Assembly: GCA_946886865.1 (NCBI GenBank)
Contig: CAMPJI010000015.1
Coordinates: 1 to 46,279, forward strand
Length of the DNA stretch: 46,279 nucleotides
Reading direction: 5' to 3'
DNA from: an uncultured Lysobacterales bacterium
GTDB taxonomy: Bacteria > Pseudomonadota > Gammaproteobacteria > Xanthomonadales > Xanthomonadaceae
Shown: positions 23,526 to 34,027 of the stretch, one piece after another
Numbering within the stretch: position 1 is the first letter of the stretch
Layout of the letters: every line of letters begins with the position of its first letter
Program-made: the position numbers and the translations under genes
Notes under the pieces: model-generated
Seen by the model: the letters and a program-made list of their open reading frames with translations, nothing else
Database searches by the model: none
Told to the model about the DNA's origin: nothing

Positions 23526-25211
23526 TTACCTAGGGCGCGACTGCGTTGGATACAGCGGTGGCAGCGGCTCTTCGGGTCTTGCGACGTCCGCGCTGCGCCA
23601 CCTCGGACCCTTGGCGAACGCGCTGCGGGCCGCCGCGCGCGCCTGGGCCCCGTCGCCGCCGGCCCAGCGCGCGCGCTCGATGGCGTCAACGGCCTCGCGC
23701 TGGGCGGGGTCGTCGAGCCGCTGCAGCAGCATGTCGACGTCCGCGGCCGGCGGGTCGGCCATCGCACGCAGGGTGTCGACCACGCTGCCGAGGTCGCCGG
23801 TGTCGAGTGCGCGCTTGAGTTCGACGCGGCTCATGCGGGGCGCGCCAGTGCGCGGCGCTTCGGCTGCCTGCGTGGCTCCGTGCGCCGGGACAGCGCGGCG
23901 GTGCAGCGCCCACAGCAACGTCACAAGCCACAGCGCGGCGAACGCCAGTGCGATCAGCGCCCACGGCATCGCACTGCCGTTGATGACCGCGGCATCGTTC
24001 CGGACTGCGTCGGGTCGGCGCGTTGCATCTGCATCCGCGGTGGTGCCGTTCGCGGGGTCGGCGCCGGCGCGGCCGGGCGCGACCGTCCATGTCAGCGGCG
24101 GCAACGTCGCGGTGCGCGCGGCGCCCGCCCGCACGTCCCACCAGCCGAGCCTGAGCCCCTCCAGCCGCGCCGGCCCGGCCTGCGCGGGCACGAGCGAGAA
24201 GCGCCGCGTCACGGTCACGCGCGGGCGCCCCTGGTCGAAACTCTCGTCGCTCTGCGCGGGCTCCGGGAACACCTGGACGCCGTCGATGTTGGGCAACACC
24301 AGTTCGGGCATCTGCGCGGCGGTCGCGCCGTCCGCCGTCGCCTGGATCTCCAGCGTGGCGGCGGCACCGGCCTGCAGCGACTGCGGCGTGGTGCGGTAGC
24401 GCAGTTCGAGGCCGTGCAGCGGCAACCACGGCTGCGGCGCGTTGTCCGGTGCCCGGCGCACCTGCAGGAAACGCGGCGCGGCCTCGGCGTCCAGCGCTGC
24501 CCCGCGACCACCGAAGAAGTCATCGAAGAAGCCGCCCGTCCCGCGGCCCTCGAAGCGCGCACCGGGGATGGACAACGTGCCGCTGCGTTCGGGGATCAGC
24601 TGGAAGCGGCGCTCGACGATGGTGTAGCGGCGGCCGGCAATCGAACGCGTGTACTGCGCGTCCTGGCCGACACGTTGCAGCGAGGCGCCGTCGGGAGCCG
24701 GCTGGTCGATCTGGCCGGAAATCAGCGGCACCGCCGAGTACAACCGCACCGTCCAGCCCACCGCCTGCTGCACGTACGGATCCTGGTCGTCGGCCTCGCT
24801 CTCGATGAAGACATCGTCGCCGGCGCGCGCGGGCACGCGCGCGGTCGACCCGGTGACGGTGAGCGGCAGCGGCTGGGTGCGCTCGCTGCCCACGGTCAGC
24901 GCCGGCACGGTGATGACGCCCTCGCGCAGCGGCCGCAATGCGACCGCGTACAGGGTGCGGGAGACGCTGCGGCCGTTGACGCGCTCGAACTCCCGGCGGC
25001 TGGCATGCCCGCTGGCCTGGAACTCGCCCCGCAACGGGCCGTAGTCGGGGGCGCCGCTGGCGGTGGTCTCGATGTTGAGTGTCACCGTCTCGCCCACGCC
25101 GATGCGGTCGCGGTCCAGCCATGCGCGGGTCTCGGCGTGCGCCGGCGCGGCCAGCAGCACGGTCACGGCCAGCCACAGCCAGGTCGACAGGTGACGGAGC
25201 GGGGCATGCAT
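23526..25211 (-). CDS. batD: BatD family protein
   Basis: A 561-residue protein with an N-terminal signal peptide (about residues 1-26, ending AHA), long periplasmic beta-rich domains and one C-terminal membrane helix (about 415-440, ALIALAFAALWLVTLLWAL) followed by a cytoplasmic tail. The N-terminal segment RIGVGETVTLNIE is typical of BatD. Its start overlaps the stop of the batB-batC fusion (TGATG). In Bacteroides fragilis and other bacteria the Bat proteins with MoxR are linked to aerotolerance and envelope stress; the molecular task of BatD is not known. Confidence 0.9.
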   Translation of the reverse strand: MHAPLRHLSTWLWLAVTVLLAAPAHAETRAWLDRDRIGVGETVTLNIETTASGAPDYGPLRGEFQASGHASRREFERVNGRSVSRTLYAVALRPLREGVITVPALTVGSERTQPLPLTVTGSTARVPARAGDDVFIESEADDQDPYVQQAVGWTVRLYSAVPLISGQIDQPAPDGASLQRVGQDAQYTRSIAGRRYTIVERRFQLIPERSGTLSIPGARFEGRGTGGFFDDFFGGRGAALDAEAAPRFLQVRRAPDNAPQPWLPLHGLELRYRTTPQSLQAGAAATLEIQATADGATAAQMPELVLPNIDGVQVFPEPAQSDESFDQGRPRVTVTRRFSLVPAQAGPARLEGLRLGWWDVRAGAARTATLPPLTWTVAPGRAGADPANGTTADADATRRPDAVRNDAAVINGSAMPWALIALAFAALWLVTLLWALHRRAVPAHGATQAAEAPRTGAPRMSRVELKRALDTGDLGSVVDTLRAMADPPAADVDMLLQRLDDPAQREAVDAIERARWAGGDGAQARAAARSAFAKGPRWRSADVARPEEPLPPLYPTQSRPR

Positions 25212-26992
25212 CAGTCGGTGTCCTCGCGCAGGCCGCGGATGCGACGGCGTTCGTGTTCGAGCCGGAACTTCTCGCGCAACAGGCCGCCCGGGTCGTCGGG
25301 CACACGGCGCAGCCAGGCTTCGTTGGCGAGGCGCTGCTCGCGCTGCTCGGGGGTTTCGTTGACGGGCGCCTGCGCAGCGTCGGCCTGCTCGACATCATCG
25401 GCCTGTTCCAGCGCGCGTTGCATGCGTTCGCGCTGCGCGGCATCGGCCTGGCGCTGGGCTTCGGCGCGGGCCTCGTCCTGGGTCTGCGCGTCGCTCTCGC
25501 CATCAGCCGGATCGCGCTCCTCCTCGCGTTGCTCAGGGGAATCGGAAGGATCGGAGGCGGACGCGTTCGGACCGCCCTCGGGTGGCGTGTCGGGATCGGC
25601 ATCGCCGGGTTGCGGCTTGCCGCTGTCCCCATCCTGCTTCGAGTCGTCGTCGCTGCGCCCCTCGCCACCGCCCGACGGCGGCTGACGCTGCATCGCGGCC
25701 TGCACCGCCTGGCGGTTCGCCAGAGCGTCCGGCATGCCCGGCTGCAGTTCCAGGGCGCGGTCGTACGCGGTGATGGCGCCCTCGTAGTCACCGGCCTTGG
25801 CCAGCGCATTGCCGCGGTTGTAATGGCCGTCGGCGCTGTCGACCTGACGGTACAACGCGGCGGCGCGTCCGAAGTCGCCCGCGCGGTAGGCCTCGGTGCC
25901 CGCCTGCAGGCGGGCGTGGCGGGCCTGGTCGACGCGCCGCCACCAGTCGCCTTCGGCGGTCTGGGCGCGCACGGGCAGGACGCCCACGCCCAGTGCCAGC
26001 ACCAGCACGGCCGCCCCGGCGCGGCGGCGGAAGGCAAACGCCGCCAGCAGCATCAACGGCAGCAGCAGCCAGTAGCCCTCGTCCACCCAGGTCCGGCCCT
26101 GCACACCGGTCTCGCCATCGGCGGCCACCTGTGCGGGATCAAGTACGCCAAGTGCGGCCAGGTCGGCGGCATCGGCGGTCAATGCGGCAAACGTGCCGCC
26201 GCCCTGCCCCGCCATCCGCTCGAGCGCCGCCGCGTCCAGCTGCGTGCGCGACAGCGCGCCGCCCAGGTCGCTGTACGTGCCGCCGTGCGCGCGCCCCAGG
26301 CCGAGTGCCGAGACGGTGAATCCCGACGCACGGGCGCGGGCGGCCGCCTCGACCGTGCGCGCGTCGGCGCCGTCGGTCAGCAGCAGGACCTGCCCCCCCG
26401 TGAAACCGGACTGGCGCAGCAGCCGCACGGCCAGGTCGATCGCGCGGTCGGGCCGCTGGCCGTCGACGGGCATGACATCCGGGTGCAGCGCGTCCAGGAA
26501 GACGGCGACATTGCCGGCGTCGGCCGTCACCGGCGTCACGATGAACGCGTCTTCCGCGAACGCGACGAGCCCGACCTGGCCGCCGGCGCGCTGGCGCAGC
26601 AGCTGCGCCAGCTTGGCGCGGGCCTGCGCCAGGCGCGACGGCGGCAGGTCGTTGGCGAGCGTGGCGCGCGACAGGTCGAGGGCGACCACCAGCGGCATGC
26701 GACTCTGCCACAGCGGCTGTTCGACCTGGCGCCAGCTGGGCCCGGCCAGCGCGACGACCGCCAGCAGGTAGGCCGCGCCCGCCAGCCACACGGGCGTCCG
26801 TCCACGCCTGGACGCGGTGCGCTCGACCAGGTGCGGCAGCAGGTGCGGGTCGACGGCGCGGCGCCAAACGTTGGCCCGGTGCCGGCGCCGGTTCCACAGC
26901 CATGCCGCGGGCGGCAGGGCGGCCAGCGCCCACAGCCACGCCGGTCGCAGCAGGTGCAGGTCGGCCACGAGGTCCAGCCCGGGCAGCATCAT
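25211..26992 (-). CDS. BatB-BatC fusion: VWA domain plus TPR protein
   Basis: A 593-residue fusion. An N-terminal membrane helix and a second near residue 70 flank a short loop, then a von Willebrand A domain (about 90-260), a membrane helix (about 310-330, LLLPLMLLAAFAF), a further hydrophobic stretch, two or more TPR units (about 370-440, including HYNRGNALAKAGDYEGAITAYDRAL) and a charged, low-complexity C-terminal tail. The metal-site motif of the VWA domain reads DLSRA rather than DxSxS, so the last serine is lost; TDG is kept. The start at 26992 overlaps the batA stop by ATGA. BatB and BatC are separate proteins in Bacteroides. Confidence 0.9.
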   Translation of the reverse strand: MMLPGLDLVADLHLLRPAWLWALAALPPAAWLWNRRRHRANVWRRAVDPHLLPHLVERTASRRGRTPVWLAGAAYLLAVVALAGPSWRQVEQPLWQSRMPLVVALDLSRATLANDLPPSRLAQARAKLAQLLRQRAGGQVGLVAFAEDAFIVTPVTADAGNVAVFLDALHPDVMPVDGQRPDRAIDLAVRLLRQSGFTGGQVLLLTDGADARTVEAAARARASGFTVSALGLGRAHGGTYSDLGGALSRTQLDAAALERMAGQGGGTFAALTADAADLAALGVLDPAQVAADGETGVQGRTWVDEGYWLLLPLMLLAAFAFRRRAGAAVLVLALGVGVLPVRAQTAEGDWWRRVDQARHARLQAGTEAYRAGDFGRAAALYRQVDSADGHYNRGNALAKAGDYEGAITAYDRALELQPGMPDALANRQAVQAAMQRQPPSGGGEGRSDDDSKQDGDSGKPQPGDADPDTPPEGGPNASASDPSDSPEQREEERDPADGESDAQTQDEARAEAQRQADAAQRERMQRALEQADDVEQADAAQAPVNETPEQREQRLANEAWLRRVPDDPGGLLREKFRLEHERRRIRGLREDTD

Positions 26993-28029
26993 GCCGCCTC
27001 CGCCCGGGCCCGCCACCGCGGTGGCCGCACCAACGCCAGCAGGACCAGCCCCCACGCGCCGGCGAGCGGCCACACGTAGCGCTCGATCTTCGGCCGTACC
27101 GCCTCGCCGGGCCGCTCGACCGGTTCGAGCCGGTCGATCTCGCCGTAGATACCGGCCAGCTCACCCGTGTCGCGGGCACGGAAGAAGCGCCCGCCGGTGG
27201 CCTCGGCGATGCCGCGCAGGGTGGCCTCGTCCATGTCGTCACCGCCCCCGGGCATGGGCAACTGGAAACCGAACACCGACATCGTGCCGTCGCCCCCGAA
27301 CGCCACCGTGTGCACGCGCACGCCGTTGTCGCGGGCCAGCTGCGCGGCCTTGTCGGGCATCAGCACGCCGGCGGTATTGACGCCGTCGGTGAGCACGATC
27401 AATACGCGCTGGCCGGGGGGCTGCGTGCGCAGGCGCTTGACCGCCAGGCCGATGGCGTCGCCGATGGCGGTCTCCTGGCCTGCCAGCCCCACCACGGCAT
27501 CGTCCAGCTGGGCGCGCACGGTGTCGCGATCCAGCGTGAGCGGCGTCAACACATAGGCCTGACGACCGAACACGATCAGGCCGACGCGGTCGCCTTCGCG
27601 GCGCTCCAGGAAATCGTTGAGCACCGCCTTGGCCGCGGTCAGCCGGTCGACGGCGCGGTCGCCCAGCGCCATGTCGGGCTGGTTCATGCTGCCCGACAGG
27701 TCCAGTGCCAGCATCAGGTCACGTCCCGCCTGCGGGGGCTGTACCGGCTCGCCGAGTTGTTGCGGCCGCGCGGCCGCGACGCACAGCAACGCCCACGCCA
27801 GCCATGCCAGCAGGCCGGCCGAGCCGGCGTGCCGCCCCTGTCCCCCGCCGCGCGCAACGGCCTGCAGGCGGTCAGGTGCGTAGGGGACGACCAGTGCCGG
27901 CGTCGCGCCGCGGGCCGGAGGTGTGAAGCGTCGCACCAGCCAGGGCACCGGCAGGGCCAACAGCATCCACGGCCAGGCCAGTTCGATACCGAACGGCAGC
28001 GGCGGCACGGCATCCAGCCAGGCGCTCAT
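26989..28029 (-). CDS. batA: BatA: VWA domain membrane protein
   Basis: A 346-residue protein with membrane helices near residues 17-33 and 70-87, a von Willebrand A domain (about 103-300) with an intact metal-ion-dependent adhesion site (Asp110, Ser112, Ser114 in DLSGS; VLTDGVN later), and a final membrane helix near 325-340. The VWA domain is predicted to face the periplasm or the cytoplasmic face between the helices; I cannot decide which. The ATG at 28029 overlaps the DUF4381 stop (ATGA). MoxR ATPases act as chaperones for VWA proteins, so MoxR from this operon is its likely partner. Confidence 0.92.
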   Translation of the reverse strand: MSAWLDAVPPLPFGIELAWPWMLLALPVPWLVRRFTPPARGATPALVVPYAPDRLQAVARGGGQGRHAGSAGLLAWLAWALLCVAAARPQQLGEPVQPPQAGRDLMLALDLSGSMNQPDMALGDRAVDRLTAAKAVLNDFLERREGDRVGLIVFGRQAYVLTPLTLDRDTVRAQLDDAVVGLAGQETAIGDAIGLAVKRLRTQPPGQRVLIVLTDGVNTAGVLMPDKAAQLARDNGVRVHTVAFGGDGTMSVFGFQLPMPGGGDDMDEATLRGIAEATGGRFFRARDTGELAGIYGEIDRLEPVERPGEAVRPKIERYVWPLAGAWGLVLLALVRPPRWRARAEAA

Positions 28030-28490
28030 CGCGCCCCCATCCATGACAGGAAACGCGCGCGTGCCAGCGGACGCAGTGCGTCGACCTCCGCCTGCGGTGT
28101 ATCGGCGCGGAAGCCGCCATCGAGCAGCAGCCGGCCCGGCCCCTGGCTGAAGGGGCGTCGCGCATCCTCCCCGTCGAGCAGGGCCAGCCATGCCTCGCCT
28201 TCGAGCCGGTCCGCGCGCGCGTCGCGGCGCCGAGCCGCACGGCGCAGCAGTCCGGACATCGCCTCCACCTGCCGCGGCGCGGTGGCCGCAGCCGCCACCG
28301 CGCCGTCAAACCAGGCCGCGATGCGCCGCTGCCGGCGGCGGCGGCGTGCGTGCCACCACCACCCCATGCCGGCGAGGAGGGCGATCACCGCCGCGATGGC
28401 CCACCAGCCCGGGGCCGGCGGCCACCACGACGGCGGTGGCGGCTGGTGGACATCGCGCAGCACCAGCGTGGCGACCCCCATGCGGTCCAT
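28026..28490 (-). CDS. DUF4381 domain protein
   Basis: A 154-residue protein with the conserved N-terminal LRDVHQPPPPSWWPPAPGWW segment, one membrane helix at about residues 28-48 (AIAAVIALLAGMGWWWHA) and a basic, arginine-rich cytoplasmic region with a DUF4381-type C-terminal helix. Its start overlaps the DUF58 stop by one base (TAATG) and its stop overlaps the batA start, so it is coupled on both sides. The family is found almost only in MoxR/Bat operons; its function is unknown. Confidence 0.87.
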   Translation of the reverse strand: MDRMGVATLVLRDVHQPPPPSWWPPAPGWWAIAAVIALLAGMGWWWHARRRRRQRRIAAWFDGAVAAAATAPRQVEAMSGLLRRAARRRDARADRLEGEAWLALLDGEDARRPFSQGPGRLLLDGGFRADTPQAEVDALRPLARARFLSWMGAR

Positions 28491-29407
28491 TACGCCACCA
28501 TGGGTCGGGGCTGGCCGAGCAGGGGCAGCCACGCCTCACTCGCGGCGTCGCTGGACAGCACGTGCACCCGCACGCCGCGCGAGGGCAGCGACGCGCGCGC
28601 GCGCTCGACGGGCGCGGCGAACTGCGCGGCCCACTGGCGACGTTGCGAAGCGCGCGCCAGGTCCAGCTCGATACGCGCATCGCCGCCACGGAACGGCAAC
28701 ACCGCCCGCGGCGGGGCCATCTCGAGGGGGTCGGTCATGAGCAGCACGATGACTTCGTGGTGTTGCGCCAGGCCCGTCCAGCGACGCAGCGGAATCGACG
28801 GCACGCTCTGCGCGTCCGCCAGCACCACCAGGCGTGAACCCGGGCGCAGCAGTCGCGTCGCGTGCTCCAGTGCCGTGTCCAGGCCGTCGTCGCCGACCGG
28901 CGCATCCGCATACCAGCGTGCCAGCGCATCCAGCACCCGTAACGCGCCACGCGGCCCGCCGGCCGGGGCTACCGGGGCCTCGTGCCGGCTGCCGCGCAGC
29001 GCGGCGATCCGGTCACCGTCGCGCACCGCCGCCCATGCAGCCACGGCACCGGCACGCGCGGCCTGCACCGATTTGAAGCGCACCCGGGTGCCGAAATACA
29101 GCGTGGGGGCCGTGTCGGCGACCAGCAGCGTCAGCCGCTCGCGCTCGGCCTGGTAGAGCTTGGTGTGGGCGCGGCCGGTGCGTGCGGTCAGGCGCCAGTC
29201 GATATGGCGCGCATCGTCGCCGGCCACGTACTCGCGCGACTCGGCGTACTCCATGCCGCGCCCGCGCATGGGCGACAGCGCATGGCCGCTGGCCCCGTGG
29301 CGGCCGTGGCGCGCGCCCCGGCGCCCGTGTACCACGGCACGCAGCGCGATCAGCTCAGCCAATGCGGGCCGGATGCCATCGCCGCCCGTGGAAACGGGTG
29401 CGCTCAT
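28490..29407 (-). CDS. DUF58 domain protein
   Basis: A 305-residue DUF58 protein, soluble by sequence. The diagnostic segment EYAESREYVAGDDARHIDWRLTARTG lies at about residues 50-76, followed by a VWA-like fold (LLVADTAPTLYFGTR). Family members occur next to moxR and are thought to be VWA-type partners of the ATPase. The ATG at 29407 is used; an open frame continues 52 codons upstream without family similarity, and the ribosome binding site is weak. A 163-base gap, with nothing recognisable in it, separates it from moxR. Confidence 0.9.
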   Translation of the reverse strand: MSAPVSTGGDGIRPALAELIALRAVVHGRRGARHGRHGASGHALSPMRGRGMEYAESREYVAGDDARHIDWRLTARTGRAHTKLYQAERERLTLLVADTAPTLYFGTRVRFKSVQAARAGAVAAWAAVRDGDRIAALRGSRHEAPVAPAGGPRGALRVLDALARWYADAPVGDDGLDTALEHATRLLRPGSRLVVLADAQSVPSIPLRRWTGLAQHHEVIVLLMTDPLEMAPPRAVLPFRGGDARIELDLARASQRRQWAAQFAAPVERARASLPSRGVRVHVLSSDAASEAWLPLLGQPRPMVA

Positions 29408-29570
29408 GAGGCAACACCCGCTGCCACCGGCGCCGCGCGCCGAGCGGTGGCGGTGCGGCACACGCCCCGCCGTCCATGCTGGGCAAAGGAAACGGCCGAC
29501 AGCGGGCGAACGCACCGTGACCGCGCCGTATGTCCCGCCCGCGGACCGACGTGCCTGCAGCACCTCGCCA

Positions 29571-30590
<1,020 letters not shown>

Positions 30591-30713
30591 GGATCTCCGC
30601 ATCGGGCGTCAATGGATCCGGCCGTCACCGCCGGGCCGTCCAGTTTGACCCATGTGCGCGTCAGCCGTCTCCTGCCTTATGAACGGAGGGACGCTCAAAC
30701 GGGACCGCCAAAT

Positions 30714-30742
30714 GAAAACGGGGACCCTCAGGCCCCCGTTTC
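30714..30742 (-). terminator. Intrinsic terminator after pilQ
   Basis: GAAAACGGGGACC pairs with GGCCCCCGTTTC around a CTCA loop with one mismatch, followed on the minus strand by a T-rich stretch. It ends the pilMNOPQ operon, 16 bases past the pilQ stop. Confidence 0.75.
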
Positions 30743-30757
30743 CTCACATCGCATCGA

Positions 30758-32779
30758 TCAGTTGCGTTGCGCGACCTGCAGCACCTTTGGCGTCACCATG
30801 ATGAGCAGTTCCGCCTTGTCCTTCGTGCGTGACTTGTTCTTGAACAGGTTGCCCAGGAACGGGATGTCACCGAGGAACGGCACCTTGGCCACGTCCTCGC
30901 GGCTGCGGAACTCGTAGACGCCACCGATCACCACCGTCTGTCCGTCCTCGACCAGCACCGCGGTGTTCACCGAGCGCTTGCTGATCTGCGGCACATCGCC
31001 GATGCCCGTGCTGATGAAGCCCTCGATCTCATCCTTCTTGACGTTCATGTTGAGGAACACACGTCCGTCATTGGTGATCGTGGGGGTCACGCGCATTTCC
31101 AGCAGGACGTCCTTGAACTCGACGGTAGGCGTCGGAACGCTGCCAGCCGTTGCCGGACGGATCGTGACGTAACCCACTTCCTGGCCTTGGCTGATCACGG
31201 CCTCACGCTGGTTGCTGGTGACCACGCGGGGGTTGGAGATCACCTCGCCACGGCCCTCCTCCTGCATCGCCGACAACTCGATGTCCAGAAGGTAGCCCGC
31301 ATTGAGGATCGACAACGCAAGAGCACCGGCGGGGTTGCTGACCGCCAAGTCGGTCATGAGGCCGCGGGTAATGGTAGAGCCCACGCCGACCGGCGGAGGC
31401 AACGGTCCAAGGCCCTGTGCCGCACGCTCAATGTTCTGAATCTGCCAGTCCCTGAAAGCGTTGGCGTTAGCCCGGTCCGCCGTCACGTCAGCGTTGCGGT
31501 TGTCCGTATTGGTTCCTAGATCGCCGCTGAAGTACGCGTTGTCCTTGTTGCCGGAGACACCGAATCGCGCACCCAGTTCCCGCGAAAAACCCTCGGTGGC
31601 GATCACCACCCGCGCCTCAATGATCACCTGGTCCACCGGACGGTCGATCACGCGGATGAGTTCCTTCATCTGCTCGACCTTCTTCGGGATGTCGCTCACC
31701 ATCAGGGTATTGGTGCGCTCGTCCGCCACCAGACGGCCCCGCGGAGACAGGAAGCCGTTGTCACTATTATTTCCGCCACCCGGCCCACCACCGGCGCCGC
31801 CGCTTCCGCCGCTACTTCCAATGCCCTTGGCCTCGGTCAGCGCGGTGAAGATCTGTTCGGCATTGTGGTAGTTGATCTGGACGTATTCAGTTACCAGGTC
31901 GACGCGGTTCTCAAGCGCGATGCGCGCATCTTCCTTGTCCTGTTCGAACTTGGCGATCTCGGCCTGCGGGGCCACCCAGACCACGTTGCCGCTGCGGCGC
32001 TTGTCCAGGCCCTTGGACTGCAACACGATGTCCAGCGCCTGGTCCCACGGCACGTTCACCAGGCGCAGGGTCACGTTGCCCTGCACGGTGTCGGACGCGA
32101 CGATGTTGAGGTTGGACTCCTCGGCGATCAGCTGCAGGACCGTCCGGACCGGCACATCCTGGAAGTTGAACGTCACCGGGCGGCCGCTGTAGGTCCGCGA
32201 TTGGGCCGCCGCACTCGCGGTGGCGCCGCCCTGGTCCGGGGCGCCCACGGCGCGACCGGCGGCCGGTGCGGTCGGCATGATCTCGACGATGTAGTCCCGA
32301 CCGGTCTGGTAGGCCATCGACTCGAACTTGCCGCGGGTGTCCAGCACCAGCAGGGTGCCCGGGCCGGACGGCCGCGCGTCGATACGCTGCACGGGCGTCG
32401 CGAAATCCGTGACGTTCAGCGGCCGCTGCAGGCTGGCGGGCAGCTGGGCGTTGCCAACGTCCACCATCACCTGGGTGCCCTGCGTGCGCAGGTCAGGCAT
32501 GGCGCCCTCGCCCGAGAACGTCAGGATCAGCTTGCCGGCGCCATCCTGCCCGCGCTTGAAGTCGATCTTGGACACCTCGATGGCGCCCGGCAGCTGCTTG
32601 GCCGGATCGGGGCTGGGCACGGGCGCTGCCTGGGCCACCAGTGCCGGCGCAAGGCCGGCGGAAGGCGCAGCGTGCACCGCGGTGAATGCGGCAAGCGTCC
32701 CTGCCGCCAGACCGATGACGGTCGTGCTGAGCAGGGGGCGGCGGGCGGTCCGCGAGCGGTCGGCGTTGAGTACGGTCAT
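30758..32779 (-). CDS. pilQ: Type IV pilus secretin PilQ
   Basis: A 673-residue outer-membrane secretin through which the type IV pilus passes. It has a signal peptide (to about residue 37, AVHA), AMIN-type N-terminal domain(s) (about 65-180), N0 and N1 domains (GRPVTFNFQDVPVRTVLQLIAEESNLN and later), a Gly/Ser-rich linker (GSSGGSGGAGGG), and the C-terminal secretin domain with VISNPRVVTSNQREA and VPFLGDIPFLGNLFK. The start at 32779 follows GGGGGA by seven bases and gives a natural signal peptide. ATG at 32800, overlapping the pilP stop (ATGA) after GGAAG, is a real alternative that adds seven residues. Confidence 0.96.
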   Translation of the reverse strand: MTVLNADRSRTARRPLLSTTVIGLAAGTLAAFTAVHAAPSAGLAPALVAQAAPVPSPDPAKQLPGAIEVSKIDFKRGQDGAGKLILTFSGEGAMPDLRTQGTQVMVDVGNAQLPASLQRPLNVTDFATPVQRIDARPSGPGTLLVLDTRGKFESMAYQTGRDYIVEIMPTAPAAGRAVGAPDQGGATASAAAQSRTYSGRPVTFNFQDVPVRTVLQLIAEESNLNIVASDTVQGNVTLRLVNVPWDQALDIVLQSKGLDKRRSGNVVWVAPQAEIAKFEQDKEDARIALENRVDLVTEYVQINYHNAEQIFTALTEAKGIGSSGGSGGAGGGPGGGNNSDNGFLSPRGRLVADERTNTLMVSDIPKKVEQMKELIRVIDRPVDQVIIEARVVIATEGFSRELGARFGVSGNKDNAYFSGDLGTNTDNRNADVTADRANANAFRDWQIQNIERAAQGLGPLPPPVGVGSTITRGLMTDLAVSNPAGALALSILNAGYLLDIELSAMQEEGRGEVISNPRVVTSNQREAVISQGQEVGYVTIRPATAGSVPTPTVEFKDVLLEMRVTPTITNDGRVFLNMNVKKDEIEGFISTGIGDVPQISKRSVNTAVLVEDGQTVVIGGVYEFRSREDVAKVPFLGDIPFLGNLFKNKSRTKDKAELLIMVTPKVLQVAQRN

Positions 32780-32796
32780 CGTGCTATCCCCCAAAA

Positions 32797-33351
32797 TCAT
32801 TGATCTTCCAACGCGACCGTGGCCGGACGTTCCAGCCAGCCACCCGCGCCATCCGGCACCAGTTCCATCAGTTCGATGCGGTCTTCGAAAATCCCGGTCA
32901 CGCGGCCATCGCTCTGGCCCATGTACGCGCCGGGCCGCACCCGGTAGGTCACGCGGTCGGGCGCCATCACCAGCGCCACCAGGCCGGCACCGCGCCCCAG
33001 CGTGCCGACCATGTCGAGGCTGTCGAGCGGGAACTGCTCGAGCGTCTGCTTGCGACGGGCCGAGTCGGGACGTGGGCCGCTGCCGCCGCTCTCGTCGCGG
33101 AACGCGCGACTGAACGGATCGCGCAGCGGCTGTGCCGCGTACTCGAAGGTTTCGAACTGCTGCATCACCGGCAACGGCTCCAGCGGCGGCGCGGGCCGCG
33201 CCTTCACTTCCGCCACCCAGTTCTCGAGGTTCGGCGCATCACCGGGTGTGCTGGTGATGCCGCGCGAGCAGCCGGCCACCAGTGCAGCCGCGCCCAGCAC
33301 GAGGATCAGTCGCGGCGCCATGCGGCCCCTGCGAGCTTCGACGTCACGCAT
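32797..33351 (-). CDS. pilP: Type IV pilus assembly lipoprotein PilP
   Basis: A 184-residue lipoprotein with lipobox LVAGC (Cys28), a flexible Pro-rich stretch (about 38-65), and a C-terminal HR domain (about 100-180, DSLDMVGTLGRGAGLVALV and GAYMGQSDGRVTGI). PilP links the PilNO inner-membrane complex to the secretin PilQ. ATG at 33321 (MAPRLIL) is an alternative start with a tighter signal peptide. It begins one base after the pilO stop. Confidence 0.94.
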   Translation of the reverse strand: MRDVEARRGRMAPRLILVLGAAALVAGCSRGITSTPGDAPNLENWVAEVKARPAPPLEPLPVMQQFETFEYAAQPLRDPFSRAFRDESGGSGPRPDSARRKQTLEQFPLDSLDMVGTLGRGAGLVALVMAPDRVTYRVRPGAYMGQSDGRVTGIFEDRIELMELVPDGAGGWLERPATVALEDQ

Positions 33352-33352
33352 G

Positions 33353-34027
33353 TCAGCCCTCCCCCTCGGCGTCTTGGGCGCCTTCTTCGTCCCCGGCTGC
33401 CTCGTCCGCGATTTCCTCTTCGTCGAGGTAACGGTACGTCTTCACGGTGCCGGCCAGCTCCAGCGGTGCATTGGCGCCGATGACGCCGTTCTCCTTGTCG
33501 CGCGGCTGCAGCGAAATGTCATGCATGGTCATGATCACCACGCGCGGCAGCGAGGCGACGCCGCTGACGAACGCACCGAACTGGTGGTAGGTGCCCACCA
33601 TGCGCAATGCGATCGGCTTCTCGGCATAGAACTCCTTCGGCTCTTCCGGACCCGGCTGGAACAGCTCGTTGGCGATGCCGGTGGCCAGCGCGGTCTGCGA
33701 GATGTCGACGATCAGGTCGGGCATCTCGGTCTTGCTGGGCAGCTGGCGCAGCATCTGCTGCAGCTGCTGCTCCATCTGGGCCAGCTGCTGCTTGAGCGGC
33801 TCCAGGTTGGACGCGCGGCCCTGCTTGGTCTCGAACTCCTGGCGAAGTTCGGTTTCCGTCCGCTCCAGCTGCTCGAGTTCCACGCGCTTGTCGCGGACGA
33901 ACAGCCACCACGCCAGGCCGACGATGACGACGGCGATGATCGCGCAGAACCCGATCTGGGCGTTACGCGGCCAGCCGCCGATGTTGTTGAAGTCCAGCTC
34001 GCGCAGATTCACCTTTTTCTGGCTCAT
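33353..34027 (-). CDS. pilO: Type IV pilus inner-membrane protein PilO
   Basis: A 224-residue bitopic protein: short cytoplasmic N terminus (VNLRELDFNNIGGWP), one membrane helix (about residues 25-43), a periplasmic coiled coil (about 50-95, rich in Glu and Gln) and a ferredoxin-like domain (about 105-200). A very acidic C-terminal tail (EEEIADEAAGDEEGAQDAEG) is added. It dimerises with PilN to form the alignment complex. Its start overlaps pilN (ATGA). Confidence 0.94.
   Translation of the reverse strand: MSQKKVNLRELDFNNIGGWPRNAQIGFCAIIAVVIVGLAWWLFVRDKRVELEQLERTETELRQEFETKQGRASNLEPLKQQLAQMEQQLQQMLRQLPSKTEMPDLIVDISQTALATGIANELFQPGPEEPKEFYAEKPIALRMVGTYHQFGAFVSGVASLPRVVIMTMHDISLQPRDKENGVIGANAPLELAGTVKTYRYLDEEEIADEAAGDEEGAQDAEGEG

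Noticed and set aside
29408..29563. An N-terminal extension of the DUF58 protein into the gap before moxR.
   Set aside because: The frame is open, but the residues are not family-like and no ribosome binding site is found.
29408..29570. A small gene or terminator between moxR and the DUF58 gene.
   Set aside because: No convincing start with ribosome binding site and no stem with T-run were seen.
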